Shown: in pieces, positions 26,168 to 34,874 of the stretch
Layout of the letters: every line of letters begins with the position of its first letter
How positions within the stretch are numbered: position 1 is the first letter of the stretch
Origin: Streptomyces parvus
GTDB lineage: Bacteria; Actinomycetota; Actinomycetes; Streptomycetales; Streptomycetaceae
NCBI RefSeq assembly: GCF_014648875.1
Contig: NZ_BMRY01000005.1
Span: forward strand, 62,001-126,000
Reading direction: 5' to 3'
DNA length: 64,000 nucleotides
Program-made: the position numbers and the translations under genes
The notes under the pieces: model-generated
Database searches by the model: none
The model's input: the letters and a program-made list of their open reading frames with translations, nothing else
What the model was told of the DNA's origin: nothing

Positions 26168-27049
26168 TCAGTCGTCGCCGCTGAGGATCGCGACCAGGCG
26201 CAGCATCTCGATGTAGATCCACACCAGGGTCACGGTGAGGCCGAACGCGGCCAGCCACTCCTCCTCACGGGGAGCGCCGTACGCGATGCCGTCCTCGACC
26301 TGCTTGAAGTTCAGGGCGAGGATGGCCGCACCGATGACGATGGCCACGATGCCGAAGACGACACCGAGGGCGCCGCTGCGGAAGCCGAGGCCGTCACCGC
26401 CGCCGAACACGGCGAACAGGAGGTTGACCATCATCAGCAGCATGAAGCCGATGGCGGCCGCCATCACGAAGCCGTAGAAGCGGCGCGTGACCCGGATCAG
26501 CCCGGTGCGGTAGGCGATCAGCACACCGGCGAAGACCGCCATGGTGCCGAGCACCGCCTGCATCGCGGCGCCGGGGGCGACGTACATGCTGACGATGTTG
26601 CTGACGATGCCGAGGAAGACACCCTCGAACGCCGCGTAGGTCAGGATCAGCGCGGGCGAAGGCCGGCGCTTGAACGAGTTGACCAGCGACAGCACGAAGC
26701 CGATGAGCGCGGCGCCGATGGCCACGCCGTAGGCGCTGCCCAGGTTCGCCTGGTCGACCGGCATGACCCACCACGCGACGGCGGCGGCCAGGATCACGGT
26801 GCCGAGCGTCATCGCCGTGCGCGTCACCACGCCGTCGATGGTCATCGCGTCGGTACGGGCGGGCGCCTGCGGGGCGCCGTGCATGTCCGTCTGCGCGTAG
26901 GGGTTCGTGGCGTACGGGTTGGCGGCGGTGCCCTGTGCGTACGGGTTGCCCGTCGCGGGGGCCCCGGCCTGCGGCGCCGCGTTGAAGCCCGCGTGGCCGT
27001 TGTCGCGGCTGAACCCCCGTCGCGAGAAGACCGGGTTGCTGCTCCTCAT
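26168..27049 (-). CDS. Bax inhibitor-1/YccA family membrane protein
   Basis: 293 residues from ATG 27049 with a GGAGGAG ribosome site. A Pro/Asn/Tyr/Ala-rich cytoplasmic N-terminus (about 1-70, with NPYAQ/NPYAT repeats) precedes seven hydrophobic segments characteristic of BI-1/YccA proteins (from MTLGTVILAAAVAWWVMPV to TVTLVWIYIEMLRLVAILSGDD). The conserved C-terminal LALNFKQVEDGIAYGAPREEEWLAAFGL is visible. BI-1 relatives act as pH-sensitive calcium leaks; the bacterial role is unclear. Monocistronic, followed by a strong terminator. Confidence 0.92.
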   Translation of the reverse strand: MRSSNPVFSRRGFSRDNGHAGFNAAPQAGAPATGNPYAQGTAANPYATNPYAQTDMHGAPQAPARTDAMTIDGVVTRTAMTLGTVILAAAVAWWVMPVDQANLGSAYGVAIGAALIGFVLSLVNSFKRRPSPALILTYAAFEGVFLGIVSNIVSMYVAPGAAMQAVLGTMAVFAGVLIAYRTGLIRVTRRFYGFVMAAAIGFMLLMMVNLLFAVFGGGDGLGFRSGALGVVFGIVAIVIGAAILALNFKQVEDGIAYGAPREEEWLAAFGLTVTLVWIYIEMLRLVAILSGDD

Positions 27050-27219
27050 CTCACTCCTCCATGGCCACACTGCGTGGCCTTGCCACAAGAGTAATGGGTA
27101 GGCAAAGGAATCACCCTAGTGCCCGGGGAGGATCTTTCCGGCAGCCCGCGTGTTCCCGCGGCGACGCGCGGGGCCCTGGATGCGAACCGTTCACGCCGGG
27201 TCACGCAGCGTGCGGCGCG

Positions 27220-27305
27220 TGGTGCCCGGAGCCGGACTCGAACCGGCACGCCCCCGAGGGGCAGCGAGGTTTAAGCTCGCCGTGTCTACGTTCCACCATC
27301 CGGGC
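27220..27305 (-). tRNA. bldA: tRNA-Leu (UAA), developmental regulator bldA
   Basis: 86 nt including an encoded CCA end (27220-27222). The acceptor stem GCCCGGA pairs with TCCGGGC. The anticodon stem GCGAG/CTCGC encloses the loop CTTAAAC, giving anticodon TAA that reads UUA. There is a long variable arm, and the T arm is GCCGGTTCGAGTCCGGC. In Streptomyces the only tRNA for the rare UUA codon is bldA, needed for aerial growth and antibiotic production. The anticodon and family structure make this call firm. In-frame TTA codons occur in two genes of this window (17630 and 41353). Confidence 0.96.
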
Positions 27306-27883
27306 GTGCCGCGCGGCTCCGCGTCTGGCTACCGACCCTATCCGGGGCTGTCCCTCGATCAGCGGAACAGTGGCGCGATGTTGTCCTATTTTATTGACCG
27401 CTTGAGGGGTCGTCAGCACATCGGGCCGGGCTGACCACACGCCCGCGGCCGATCCCGGGCGATGTGCGCGCCGCATCGGAATGACGGAAAGTCGCCGCAC
27501 CCGTACGGCCCAACGCGCCAGGTCCGCGCCAGGCCTCGCCAGGGTGTCCGCCACCCTCGGCCGCCGCCGCGCTCCGGCCCCGCGGCCGGCACCGCTCCGG
27601 GAGGGCCCGCGCGCCGCCGCCCGTTCCCCGCCCCCACCCTCGTCCGCTCACGCTGGGTGACCGTCAGGCGGTCGCACTACTCCACTCAGGGTCGATGTCA
27701 TACCCGAGGAGGACGGATCCACGCCCGTGATGCGACTCAAGAGGGCCCCGGGAACGGGCATCGGGAGTGACGACCGGACGCGATCGGGCCGTAAGGATGG
27801 AGTAAGTCCCCGAGGCATGGCGTCAGCGCCCGTCTCACCACGGCCCAGGCCCCATCCGCACCACCCGAACCAGGAGCGTCCCA
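27306..27883. other. Gene-free region between bldA and the ABC transporter
   Basis: 578 nt with no convincing ORF. The part next to the tRNA should hold the bldA promoter. An unusually A/T-rich patch lies at about 27380-27400 (TTGTCCTATTTTATTGACCG on the plus strand). The rest precedes the ABC transporter start and would hold its promoter; I see no clear element there. Confidence 0.6.
27335..27340 (-). promoter_or_regulatory. Candidate -10 element (TAGGGT) of bldA
   Basis: On the minus strand TAGGGT lies about 30 nt upstream of the mature tRNA 5' end, a position fitting a short processed leader. The -35 region is not a clear consensus, so this is tentative. Confidence 0.4.
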
Positions 27884-28654
27884 GTGACCACCACCCCCAC
27901 CGTTCACCGCGCCACCGCGGTGGCTGCCCGCGCCACGGAGCTGTCGAAGGTCTACGGCGAGGGCGAGACGCAGGTCGTCGCCCTGGACCGGGTGACCGTG
28001 GACTTCCCGCAGGGTGAATTCACCGCGATCATGGGCCCGTCGGGCTCCGGCAAGTCGACGCTGATGCACTGCGTCGCCGGACTCGACAGCTTCAGCAGCG
28101 GATCGGTGCGGATCGGCGAGACCGAGCTGTCCACGCTGAAGGACAAGCAGCTCACCCAGTTGCGCCGGGACAAGATCGGCTTCATCTTCCAGGCGTTCAA
28201 CCTGCTCCCGACGCTCACCGCGCTGGAGAACATCACCCTGCCGATGGACATCGCGGGCCGTAAGCCGGACGCCGCGTGGCTCCAGAAGGTGATCGACATG
28301 GTCGGTCTCTCCGAGCGGCTGAAGCACCGCCCGACCGAGCTGTCCGGCGGTCAGCAGCAGCGTGTGGCCGTGGCCCGCGCCCTGGCCGCGCAGCCCGAGA
28401 TCATCTTCGGTGACGAGCCGACCGGAAACCTGGACTCCCGCTCCGGCGCCGAGGTGCTGGGCTTCCTGCGCAACTCGGTGCGCGAGCTGGGCCAGACCGT
28501 GGTGATGGTGACGCACGACCCGGTGGCCGCCTCCTACGCGGACCGGGTCATCTTCCTGGCGGACGGCGCGGTCGTCGACCAGATGATGCACCCGACCGCC
28601 GACGGCGTCCTCGACCGGATGAAGGCGTTCGACGCGAAGGGCCGCACCAGCTGA
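27884..28654 (+). CDS. ABC transporter ATP-binding protein (MacB/LolD type)
   Basis: 256 residues, GTG 27884 with AGGAG. Walker A is GPSGSGKST, the Q-loop is in FIFQAFNLLPTLTALENI, the signature is LSGGQQQRVAVARAL, Walker B is IIFGDEPTGNLDSRSG and the H-loop is VMVTHDP. It is typical of the MacB/LolD/FtsE-like group that energises FtsX-type permeases. The next gene, 117 nt downstream, encodes such a permease, so the two form one exporter or mechanotransmission unit. Substrate unknown. Confidence 0.94.
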   Translation: MTTTPTVHRATAVAARATELSKVYGEGETQVVALDRVTVDFPQGEFTAIMGPSGSGKSTLMHCVAGLDSFSSGSVRIGETELSTLKDKQLTQLRRDKIGFIFQAFNLLPTLTALENITLPMDIAGRKPDAAWLQKVIDMVGLSERLKHRPTELSGGQQQRVAVARALAAQPEIIFGDEPTGNLDSRSGAEVLGFLRNSVRELGQTVVMVTHDPVAASYADRVIFLADGAVVDQMMHPTADGVLDRMKAFDAKGRTS

Positions 28655-28771
28655 CGCCCGCGGCCGGTCACCGCGACCGGCCGCCGCACGGCTGACGCGT
28701 ACGGCCGCCGTACCCGGCCCGTACCCGCGCGCCCCGCCCTCCCCTTCCGGAACCCATCCCAGGACACAGAC

Positions 28772-31303
28772 ATGTTCCGTACCGCCCTGCGCAATGTGCT
28801 CGCGCACAAGGCCAGGCTGCTGATGACCGTGCTCGCCGTCATGCTCGGCGTAGCGTTCGTCTCCGGCACGCTGGTCTTCACCGACACCCTCGGCAACGCC
28901 TTCCGCAACCAGTCCGCCAAGAGCTACGACAACGTCGCCGTCTCCATCGAGACCTACGCCGGCGACGACGAGAAGACCCCCGGCATCGACGACGCCACCC
29001 TGGAGAAGATCCGGGGCCTGGACGGCGTCGCCTCCGCCACCGGGCGCGTCAACGGCTTCGCCGGGGTCGCCGACCCCGACGGCAAGCTGATCGGCAACGG
29101 CTGGTCCAACACGGGGGCGAACTTCTCCCCCGGCAAGGACGGCAAGGACGCCCAGTACACCTTCGTCGAGGGCTCGGGCCCGGCGAAGAACGGCTCGGTC
29201 GCACTCGACAAGGACACCGCGAGCAAGGGCGAGTACAAGGTCGGCGACCCGGTACGGGTCGCGACCAACGGCCCGGTGAAGGAGTACACCCTCTCGGGGA
29301 TCTTCACCACCGAGGACGGCGCGGTCAACGCGGGCGGCAGCCTCGTGCTGTTCGACACCCCGACCGCCCAGAAGCTCTATCTGAAGCCCGGTGTCTTCCA
29401 GAACGCCACGGTCAGCGCCGCGGGCGGGGTCTCCGACCAGAAGCTGCTGGACGAGATCGAGCCGCTGCTGCCCAAGGACGCCACCGCACAGACCGGCAAG
29501 GCGCTCGCCGACCAGCAGGCCAAGGACATCGAGTCCGGCCTGACCAGCCTCAACACCATGCTGCTGGCCTTCGCGGGCATCGCGCTGTTCGTCGGCATCT
29601 TCCTCATCGCCAACACCTTCACGATGCTGATCGCCCAGCGGACCCGTGAGCTGGCCCTGATGCGCGCCATCGGCGCCACCCGCCGCCAGGTGAAGCGCTC
29701 GGTGCTGCTGGAGGCCGCCTTCGTCGGCACCCTCGCCTCCGTCATCGGCTTCGTCCTCGGTCTCGGCCTCGCCACCGGTCTGCGCTCCGCGATGGGCCTC
29801 ATAGGCGGCAAGATCCCGGCCGGTCCGCTGGTCGTCTCGCCCACCGCCGTGATCTCCGCCTTCGCGGTCGGCATCCTGATCACCGTGCTGGCCGCCTGGC
29901 TGCCCGCCCGCCGGGCCGCGAAGATCGCACCGGTCGCCGCGATGAGCAGCGTCCACGCCACCGCCTCCGTCAAGTCCCTCGTCGTACGGAACTCGATCGG
30001 CGGCGTGATCACCCTGCTCGGCTCCGCCGGCATCGTCGGCGGTGCCGCGACCGGCGGCACCTCCGGCCGGCAGTTGGTCGCCGCGGGCGCGTTCTTCGCC
30101 CTCATCGGCGTCATCATCCTGATCCCGCTGCTCTCCCGCCCGGTGATCGCGCTGGTGCGGCCGCTGCTGAAGAAGCTGTTCGGCGTCTCCGGGAAGCTGG
30201 CCTCGCAGAATGCCGTCCGCAACCCGCGGCGGACCGGAGCCACCGCCTCCGCCCTGGCCATCGGGCTGACCCTGGTCACCGGCATCTCGGTGCTCGGCGT
30301 CACGCTCGGCCAGGCCATCGACAAGATGACCACGGACAACATCAAGGCCGACTACCTGGTCTCGATGGCGAGCGGCGACTCGCTCGACGAGTCCGCGCTC
30401 ACGGCCCTGTCGAAGGCCGACGGCGTCTCCGCGCTCTCCCCGCAGCAGGCGGCGTGGTTCGAGGTCGACGGCGACTACTTCTCGGCCTCCGGCGTCACCC
30501 CGGGGGATGTGGAGAAGGTCTTCGCCCTGACGACCGAGTCCGGTTCGCTGGCCTCGCTGAAGGACGGCCAGATCGCGGTCGGCTCCAAGACCGCGAAGAA
30601 GCACGGCTGGAAGACCGGCGACACTCTTCCCGTGAAGTTCGACGACGACAAGAAGGGCGAGCTGAAGGTCGGCGCGACCTACAAGGAGAACGAGTTCCTC
30701 TCCCCCTTCGTGATCCCGAAGGAGCTGGCCGACCGGCACAGTGCCTCGACCCGCCCGGAGATCCGCGAGATCTGGATCAAGGCGGACGGCGGCGCCAGCA
30801 AGGCCAACGAGCAGTCCATCGTGGACGCGCTCGGTGACAACCCGGCGATGAGCGTCATGGACCGGCAGGACATCCGTGACATGTTCGGCGGCTTCATCAA
30901 CACCGCACTGAACATCATGTACGGGCTGCTCGCCATGGCCCTGCTGATCGCGGTCCTCGGGGTCGTCAACACCCTCGCGATGTCGGTGTTCGAGCGGCAG
31001 CAGGAGATCGGCATGCTCCGCGCGATCGGTCTCGACCGGGGCCGCGTCAAGCGGATGATCCGTCTGGAAGCCGTCGTCATCTCGGTCTTCGGCGCGGTGA
31101 TCGGGGTCGGCCTCGGGGTCTTCCTCGGCTGGGCGATCGGCCGGACCCTGTCCGCCGACATCCCCGGCTACGCCCTGGTCATCCCGTGGGACCGGCTCGG
31201 CGTCTTCCTGCTCCTGGCCGGCCTGGTGGGCGTCCTCGCCTCGCTGTGGCCCGCCCGCAGCGCCGCGAAGCTCAACATGCTGACGGCGATCAAGACGGAG
31301 TAG
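28772..31303 (+). CDS. FtsX/MacB-like ABC transporter permease
   Basis: 843 residues. An N-terminal membrane helix (LLMTVLAVMLGVAFVSGTLVF) precedes a large extracytoplasmic domain (about 40-250), a three-helix FtsX core (about 260-390), a helix pair, a second extracytoplasmic domain (about 525-690) and a C-terminal three-helix FtsX core. This duplicated layout is common for actinobacterial permeases paired with a single MacB-type ATPase. It probably exports peptides or lipophilic compounds or transmits force to the envelope. Substrate cannot be inferred. Confidence 0.93.
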   Translation: MFRTALRNVLAHKARLLMTVLAVMLGVAFVSGTLVFTDTLGNAFRNQSAKSYDNVAVSIETYAGDDEKTPGIDDATLEKIRGLDGVASATGRVNGFAGVADPDGKLIGNGWSNTGANFSPGKDGKDAQYTFVEGSGPAKNGSVALDKDTASKGEYKVGDPVRVATNGPVKEYTLSGIFTTEDGAVNAGGSLVLFDTPTAQKLYLKPGVFQNATVSAAGGVSDQKLLDEIEPLLPKDATAQTGKALADQQAKDIESGLTSLNTMLLAFAGIALFVGIFLIANTFTMLIAQRTRELALMRAIGATRRQVKRSVLLEAAFVGTLASVIGFVLGLGLATGLRSAMGLIGGKIPAGPLVVSPTAVISAFAVGILITVLAAWLPARRAAKIAPVAAMSSVHATASVKSLVVRNSIGGVITLLGSAGIVGGAATGGTSGRQLVAAGAFFALIGVIILIPLLSRPVIALVRPLLKKLFGVSGKLASQNAVRNPRRTGATASALAIGLTLVTGISVLGVTLGQAIDKMTTDNIKADYLVSMASGDSLDESALTALSKADGVSALSPQQAAWFEVDGDYFSASGVTPGDVEKVFALTTESGSLASLKDGQIAVGSKTAKKHGWKTGDTLPVKFDDDKKGELKVGATYKENEFLSPFVIPKELADRHSASTRPEIREIWIKADGGASKANEQSIVDALGDNPAMSVMDRQDIRDMFGGFINTALNIMYGLLAMALLIAVLGVVNTLAMSVFERQQEIGMLRAIGLDRGRVKRMIRLEAVVISVFGAVIGVGLGVFLGWAIGRTLSADIPGYALVIPWDRLGVFLLLAGLVGVLASLWPARSAAKLNMLTAIKTE

Positions 31304-31339
31304 CGGCCGCGCGTCCCGGGGCCGGGACACGAGAGGCCC

Positions 31340-31381
31340 GAGGGGCCGGTGCACCGCTGGTGAGCGGAGCACCGGCCCCTC
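31340..31381. terminator. Bidirectional terminator
   Basis: Perfect 13-bp stem (31340-31352 with 31369-31381), 16-nt loop, between the convergent ABC permease and methyltransferase genes. Confidence 0.8.
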
Positions 31382-31404
31382 GCCCGTGCCGTACGGGTTA
31401 CGGG

Positions 31405-32709
31405 TCAGGCATCGGCCTCCGCAGTCCACTCCCGGGCGCGCAGCGGCAGCCGGGAGCCGCCGTCGTCGAGCGGGCGCACCGCGAGAATCTGGTTGACGCC
31501 GATCTTGTTGTGCTCGAAGGAGAGGGCCGAGGCCGCCATGTACAGCCGCCAGACCCTGGCCCGGCCCGGGGAGGTGGCGCGTACCGCCTGCTCCCAGTGC
31601 CGCTCCAGGTTGGCCACCCACTGGCGCAGGGTCAGTGCGTAGTGCTCGCGCAGGGCCTCGACGTCCCGCGCCTCGAAGCCGGCCTCCTCCAGGGTGGCCA
31701 GGGTGCGGCCGACCGGGGCCAGTTCGCCGTCGGGGAAGACGTAGGCGTCGATGAACGCGTCGATGCGGTAGGCGTCCTCGTTCCTCTCGGGGCGGCGGGC
31801 GATCTGGTGGTTCAGGAGGCGGCCGCCGGGCTTCAGGAGGGCGTAGAGGTCCTCGGCGTACTCGCGGTAGCGGACCGAGCCGACGTGCTCGGCCATGCCG
31901 ATCGAGGAGATCGCGTCGTACGGGCCGTCGCACACGTCCCGGTAGTCCTGGACGCGGATCTCGATCCGGTCGGTCAGGCCCTCCTCGGCGATGCGCTTGC
32001 GGGCGTGGGCGGCCTGTTCCCGGGAGAGGGTGACGCCGGTGACCCGGGCCCCGTAGTGGCGGGCGGCGTGGATGGCCATCGAGCCCCAGCCGCAGCCGAC
32101 GTCCAGGAGCCGGTCGCCGTCCTTCAGGCCGAGCTTGCGGCAGACCAGGTCGAGCTTGTCGCGCTGGGCGTCCTCCAGGGTGCCGCCGTCCTGCCAGTAG
32201 GCGCAGGAGTAGACCATGGAGGGGCCGAGGACCAGGGCGTAGAAGTCGTTGCCGACGTCGTAGTGGTGGCTGATGGCCTGCTTGTCACGGCGTCTGGTGT
32301 GCAGCGGGCCGGTGCGGCGGCGCACCTCCTCGGCGGGCGGGGCGGGCGGCGGCCAGGGCCCGGCGAGGTCGAGGAGGCCGCGGGCGAAGGCGCGGACCTT
32401 GGGGTCGCGGACCGGGTGGACGGCGTCCTTGGCATCGGCGCCGCGGTCCCAGAGCAGCCCGGCGATCCGGCCGAGCACGTCGTACAGATCGCCGTCGACA
32501 TCGATCTCCCCGGCCACCCAGGCGCGGGCCAGGCCCAGTTCGCCGGGCTTCCACAGGAGGCGGCGCAGGGCGCGGCGGTGGCAAATCACGAGGGCCGGGG
32601 CGTCGGGCGGCCCCGACTCGCTGCCGTCCCAGGCCCGGATCCGGACCGGCAGGGGTTCCGAGAGCAACTCTTCGGCGAGAGCGGTCAGCCGCGGCGCGGC
32701 GTCTGCCAT
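31405..32709 (-). CDS. Cyclopropane-fatty-acyl-phospholipid synthase-family methyltransferase
   Basis: 434 residues from ATG 32709 with a CGGAGGTG ribosome site. The N-terminal lipid-binding part (about 1-130) is followed by the SAM-dependent methyltransferase domain with motif I in LLDVGCGWGSMAIHAARHYG. Conserved family blocks include ISHHYDVGNDFYALVLGPSM, VYSCAYW, ISSIGMAEHVG and the C-terminal RVWRLYMAASALSFEHNKIGVNQ. It would transfer a methylene or methyl group to unsaturated acyl chains at the membrane. Cyclopropanation versus methyl-branching is not decidable here. Confidence 0.92.
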   Translation of the reverse strand: MADAAPRLTALAEELLSEPLPVRIRAWDGSESGPPDAPALVICHRRALRRLLWKPGELGLARAWVAGEIDVDGDLYDVLGRIAGLLWDRGADAKDAVHPVRDPKVRAFARGLLDLAGPWPPPAPPAEEVRRRTGPLHTRRRDKQAISHHYDVGNDFYALVLGPSMVYSCAYWQDGGTLEDAQRDKLDLVCRKLGLKDGDRLLDVGCGWGSMAIHAARHYGARVTGVTLSREQAAHARKRIAEEGLTDRIEIRVQDYRDVCDGPYDAISSIGMAEHVGSVRYREYAEDLYALLKPGGRLLNHQIARRPERNEDAYRIDAFIDAYVFPDGELAPVGRTLATLEEAGFEARDVEALREHYALTLRQWVANLERHWEQAVRATSPGRARVWRLYMAASALSFEHNKIGVNQILAVRPLDDGGSRLPLRAREWTAEADA

Positions 32710-32974
32710 GGCGCACACCTCCGTGGTGTTTCCCCGACAAGCACGACAAGCACAGCAAGCAGAGCAGGAACGACGGGCAACAGACGTGCTCGTAACCCCG
32801 CCCACGACACCCCGGGCGCCGTCGCGAGGTACACCCGCGTCAACTCTTCCCGCACACTCCGTCATCCCGCTACCGGGCAACGAATGGGCAAAGCGCGTGT
32901 ACGTCCCACCCACATCGGCGGGGCCGGGCCACCGCGGCCCGCCGGGCCTCTGCCCTGACCCGCGCCCGGGTACG

Positions 32975-33018
32975 CCGAAGGGGCCGTCCGCACCACGGAT
33001 GGCGGACGGCCCCTTCGG
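32975..33018 (-). terminator. Intrinsic terminator of NADH dehydrogenase gene
   Basis: Perfect 17-bp stem (32975-32991 with 33002-33018) and a 10-nt loop, 43 nt past the ndh stop on the minus strand. Confidence 0.85.
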
Positions 33019-33060
33019 GCGTCGTACGGAGCGCTCCTCGCGGAGCGGGTCACCGGAGGG

Positions 33061-34446
33061 TCAGGAGGCCTTGGCCTTCTCGCCCTCGGGCTTGGCGGCG
33101 GCCGGAGCCGGGGCCGGCTTGGCGGCCTCGTAGAACTCCTCGCGCGGCGTCTCCATGGCGCCGAGCGAGACGACCTCGCGCTTGAGGAACATCGCCAGCG
33201 TCCAGTCGGCGAAGACCCGGATCTTGCGGTTCCAGGTCGGCATGGCCATGCCGTGGTAGCCGCGGTGCATGTACCAGGCGAGACGGCCCTTGAGCTTGAT
33301 CTTCACCTTGCCCATGACGATCATCGCGACGCCCTTGTGCAGGCCGAGACCGGCGACCGCACCCTTGTTGGCGTGGCTGTACTCCTTCTGCGGGAAGCCC
33401 CGCATGCCGGAGATCACGTTGTCGCCGAGGACCTTCGCCTGACGCAGCGCGTGCTGGGCGTTGGGCGGGCACCAGGCGTTCGGGTTGCCGGCGCGGCGGC
33501 CGACCATGTCCGGCACCTGGGCGTTGTCGCCCGCGGCCCAGATGTAGTCGGTGCCCTGCACCTGGAGCTTCTCGGAGGTGTCCACGTGGCCGCGGGGGCC
33601 GAGCGGCAGACCGAAGCGGGCCAGCGCCGGGTTCGGCTTCACACCGGCGGTCCACACGATGGTGCTGGAGTCGACCTCCAGGCCGTTCTTCAGCACCACG
33701 TGGCCGTCGACGCAGGAGTCCATCGAGGTGGAGAGGTAGATCTCCACGCCGCGGCTCTCCAGGTGCTCCTTGCCGTAGGCGCCCAGCTTCGGGCCGACCT
33801 CGGGAAGGATCTTGTCGGCGGCGTCGACGAGGATGAAGCGCATGTCCTCGCGCTTCACGTTCGTGTAGTACTTCGCCGCGTCGCGGGCCATGTCCTCGAC
33901 CTCGCCGATGGTCTCCGCGCCGGCGAAGCCGCCGCCCACGAAGACGAACGTCAGCGCCTTGCGGCGGACGTCCTCGTCGGTCGTGGAGTCGGCCTTGTCC
34001 AGCTGCTCCAGGACGTGGTTGCGCAGACCGATGGACTCCTCGATCCCCTTCATGCCGATGCCCTGCTCGGCGAGGCCGGGGATCGGGAAGGTGCGGGAGA
34101 CCGCGCCCATCGCGATGACCAGGTAGTCGAAGGGCAGCTCGTAGGCCTCGCCGACGAGCGGCGCGACCGTGGCGACCTTGCGGTCCTGGTCGATGGTCGT
34201 GACACGACCGGTGAGAACCTCAGCCTTGGGCAGCACGCGTCGCAGCGGGACGACGACATGCCGAGGCGAGATGCTGCCGGCGGCAGCTTCGGGGAGGAAG
34301 GGCTGGTACGTCATGTACGACCGCGGGTCGACGACCGTGACGGTCGCCTCTCCGTATCGCATCTTCTTCAGAATGCGACGAGCTGCGTACAGGCCTACGT
34401 ACCCACCGCCTACAACGAGGATCCTGGGACGCTCCGTGGTGCTCAT
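33061..34446 (-). CDS. ndh: Type II NADH:quinone dehydrogenase
   Basis: Non-proton-pumping NADH oxidation feeding the menaquinone pool at the membrane. 461 residues from ATG 34446. The FAD-binding GxGxxG is at the N-terminus (ILVVGGGYVGLYAARRI), the NADH-binding one is mid-protein (FVFVGGGFAGAETIGEVEDM), and the second FAD-binding block is TDYIWAAGDNAQVPD. A C-terminal amphipathic region (MHRGYHGMAMPTWNRKIRVFADW) likely docks to membrane, followed by an Ala/Pro/Lys-rich tail. In S. coelicolor ndh is a target of the redox repressor Rex, and two Rex-like sites lie upstream here. Confidence 0.93.
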   Translation of the reverse strand: MSTTERPRILVVGGGYVGLYAARRILKKMRYGEATVTVVDPRSYMTYQPFLPEAAAGSISPRHVVVPLRRVLPKAEVLTGRVTTIDQDRKVATVAPLVGEAYELPFDYLVIAMGAVSRTFPIPGLAEQGIGMKGIEESIGLRNHVLEQLDKADSTTDEDVRRKALTFVFVGGGFAGAETIGEVEDMARDAAKYYTNVKREDMRFILVDAADKILPEVGPKLGAYGKEHLESRGVEIYLSTSMDSCVDGHVVLKNGLEVDSSTIVWTAGVKPNPALARFGLPLGPRGHVDTSEKLQVQGTDYIWAAGDNAQVPDMVGRRAGNPNAWCPPNAQHALRQAKVLGDNVISGMRGFPQKEYSHANKGAVAGLGLHKGVAMIVMGKVKIKLKGRLAWYMHRGYHGMAMPTWNRKIRVFADWTLAMFLKREVVSLGAMETPREEFYEAAKPAPAPAAAKPEGEKAKAS

Positions 34447-34481
34447 GCCATCGAGTATCCACCCCGCCCCAGGGGGGTGCT

Positions 34482-34497
34482 CGTGAGCCCCTTCACA
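34482..34497. promoter_or_regulatory. Rex operator-like site proximal to ndh
   Basis: Read on the minus strand: TGTGAA-GGGG-CTCACG, against the Rex operator pattern TGTGAA-N4-TTCACA (two mismatches in one arm). It is 36-51 nt upstream of the ndh start, a position suited to repression at high NAD+. Confidence 0.6.
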
Positions 34498-34754
34498 AGG
34501 ATTGACCGACCCTCTGCTACACTTCGCCGCCCACGTGACCCAGGTCATGGGCACGAAAGGGAACCACAACACCGCGGGAAACGTTGTTCACCGCTTGTGA
34601 GCTGGCCCTTGACCCTTCGGCCGGGGTGAACCACCGTCCCTTTTCACCCGGGCGCAACACCCGTGGAACGTGCCCGCGACGCCCCTCCGCGGCCCCGAGG
34701 GTGCCCCGGAGGGGCGTACGGACCCCGAACCGCGCCCGACAGGGCCCAATTCCT

Positions 34755-34770
34755 TGTGAAGAAGTTCACG
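34755..34770. promoter_or_regulatory. Rex operator-like site distal to ndh
   Basis: TGTGAA-GAAG-TTCACG, one mismatch from the Rex operator pattern. It is 309 nt upstream of ndh, so it may belong to a distal promoter or act with the proximal site. Confidence 0.6.
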
Positions 34771-34874
34771 AACTTTCTCGCGGCACGCCCCGGAAGGGGA
34801 CCGCCGAGCCGCCCGCCGAAGCCGGTGGGCGGCTCAGATGTGCAGGTCGCGAAGCGATCGAGCGCCGGGCCCTG

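Larger units (their letters stand above)
34447..34874. other. Long upstream region of ndh, no gene
   Basis: 428 nt without a supported ORF between ndh and the end of ppx. It contains two Rex-operator-like sites (34482-34497 and 34755-34770) and presumably the ndh promoter. A GC-rich hairpin-forming stretch lies near 34800-34835. Nothing else is recognised. Confidence 0.65.

Noticed and set aside
27737..31933. 1398-codon open frame on the minus strand opposite the ABC transporter
   Set aside because: A mirror of high third-position GC in the plus-strand genes; no domain, no ribosome site, and it crosses two real genes.
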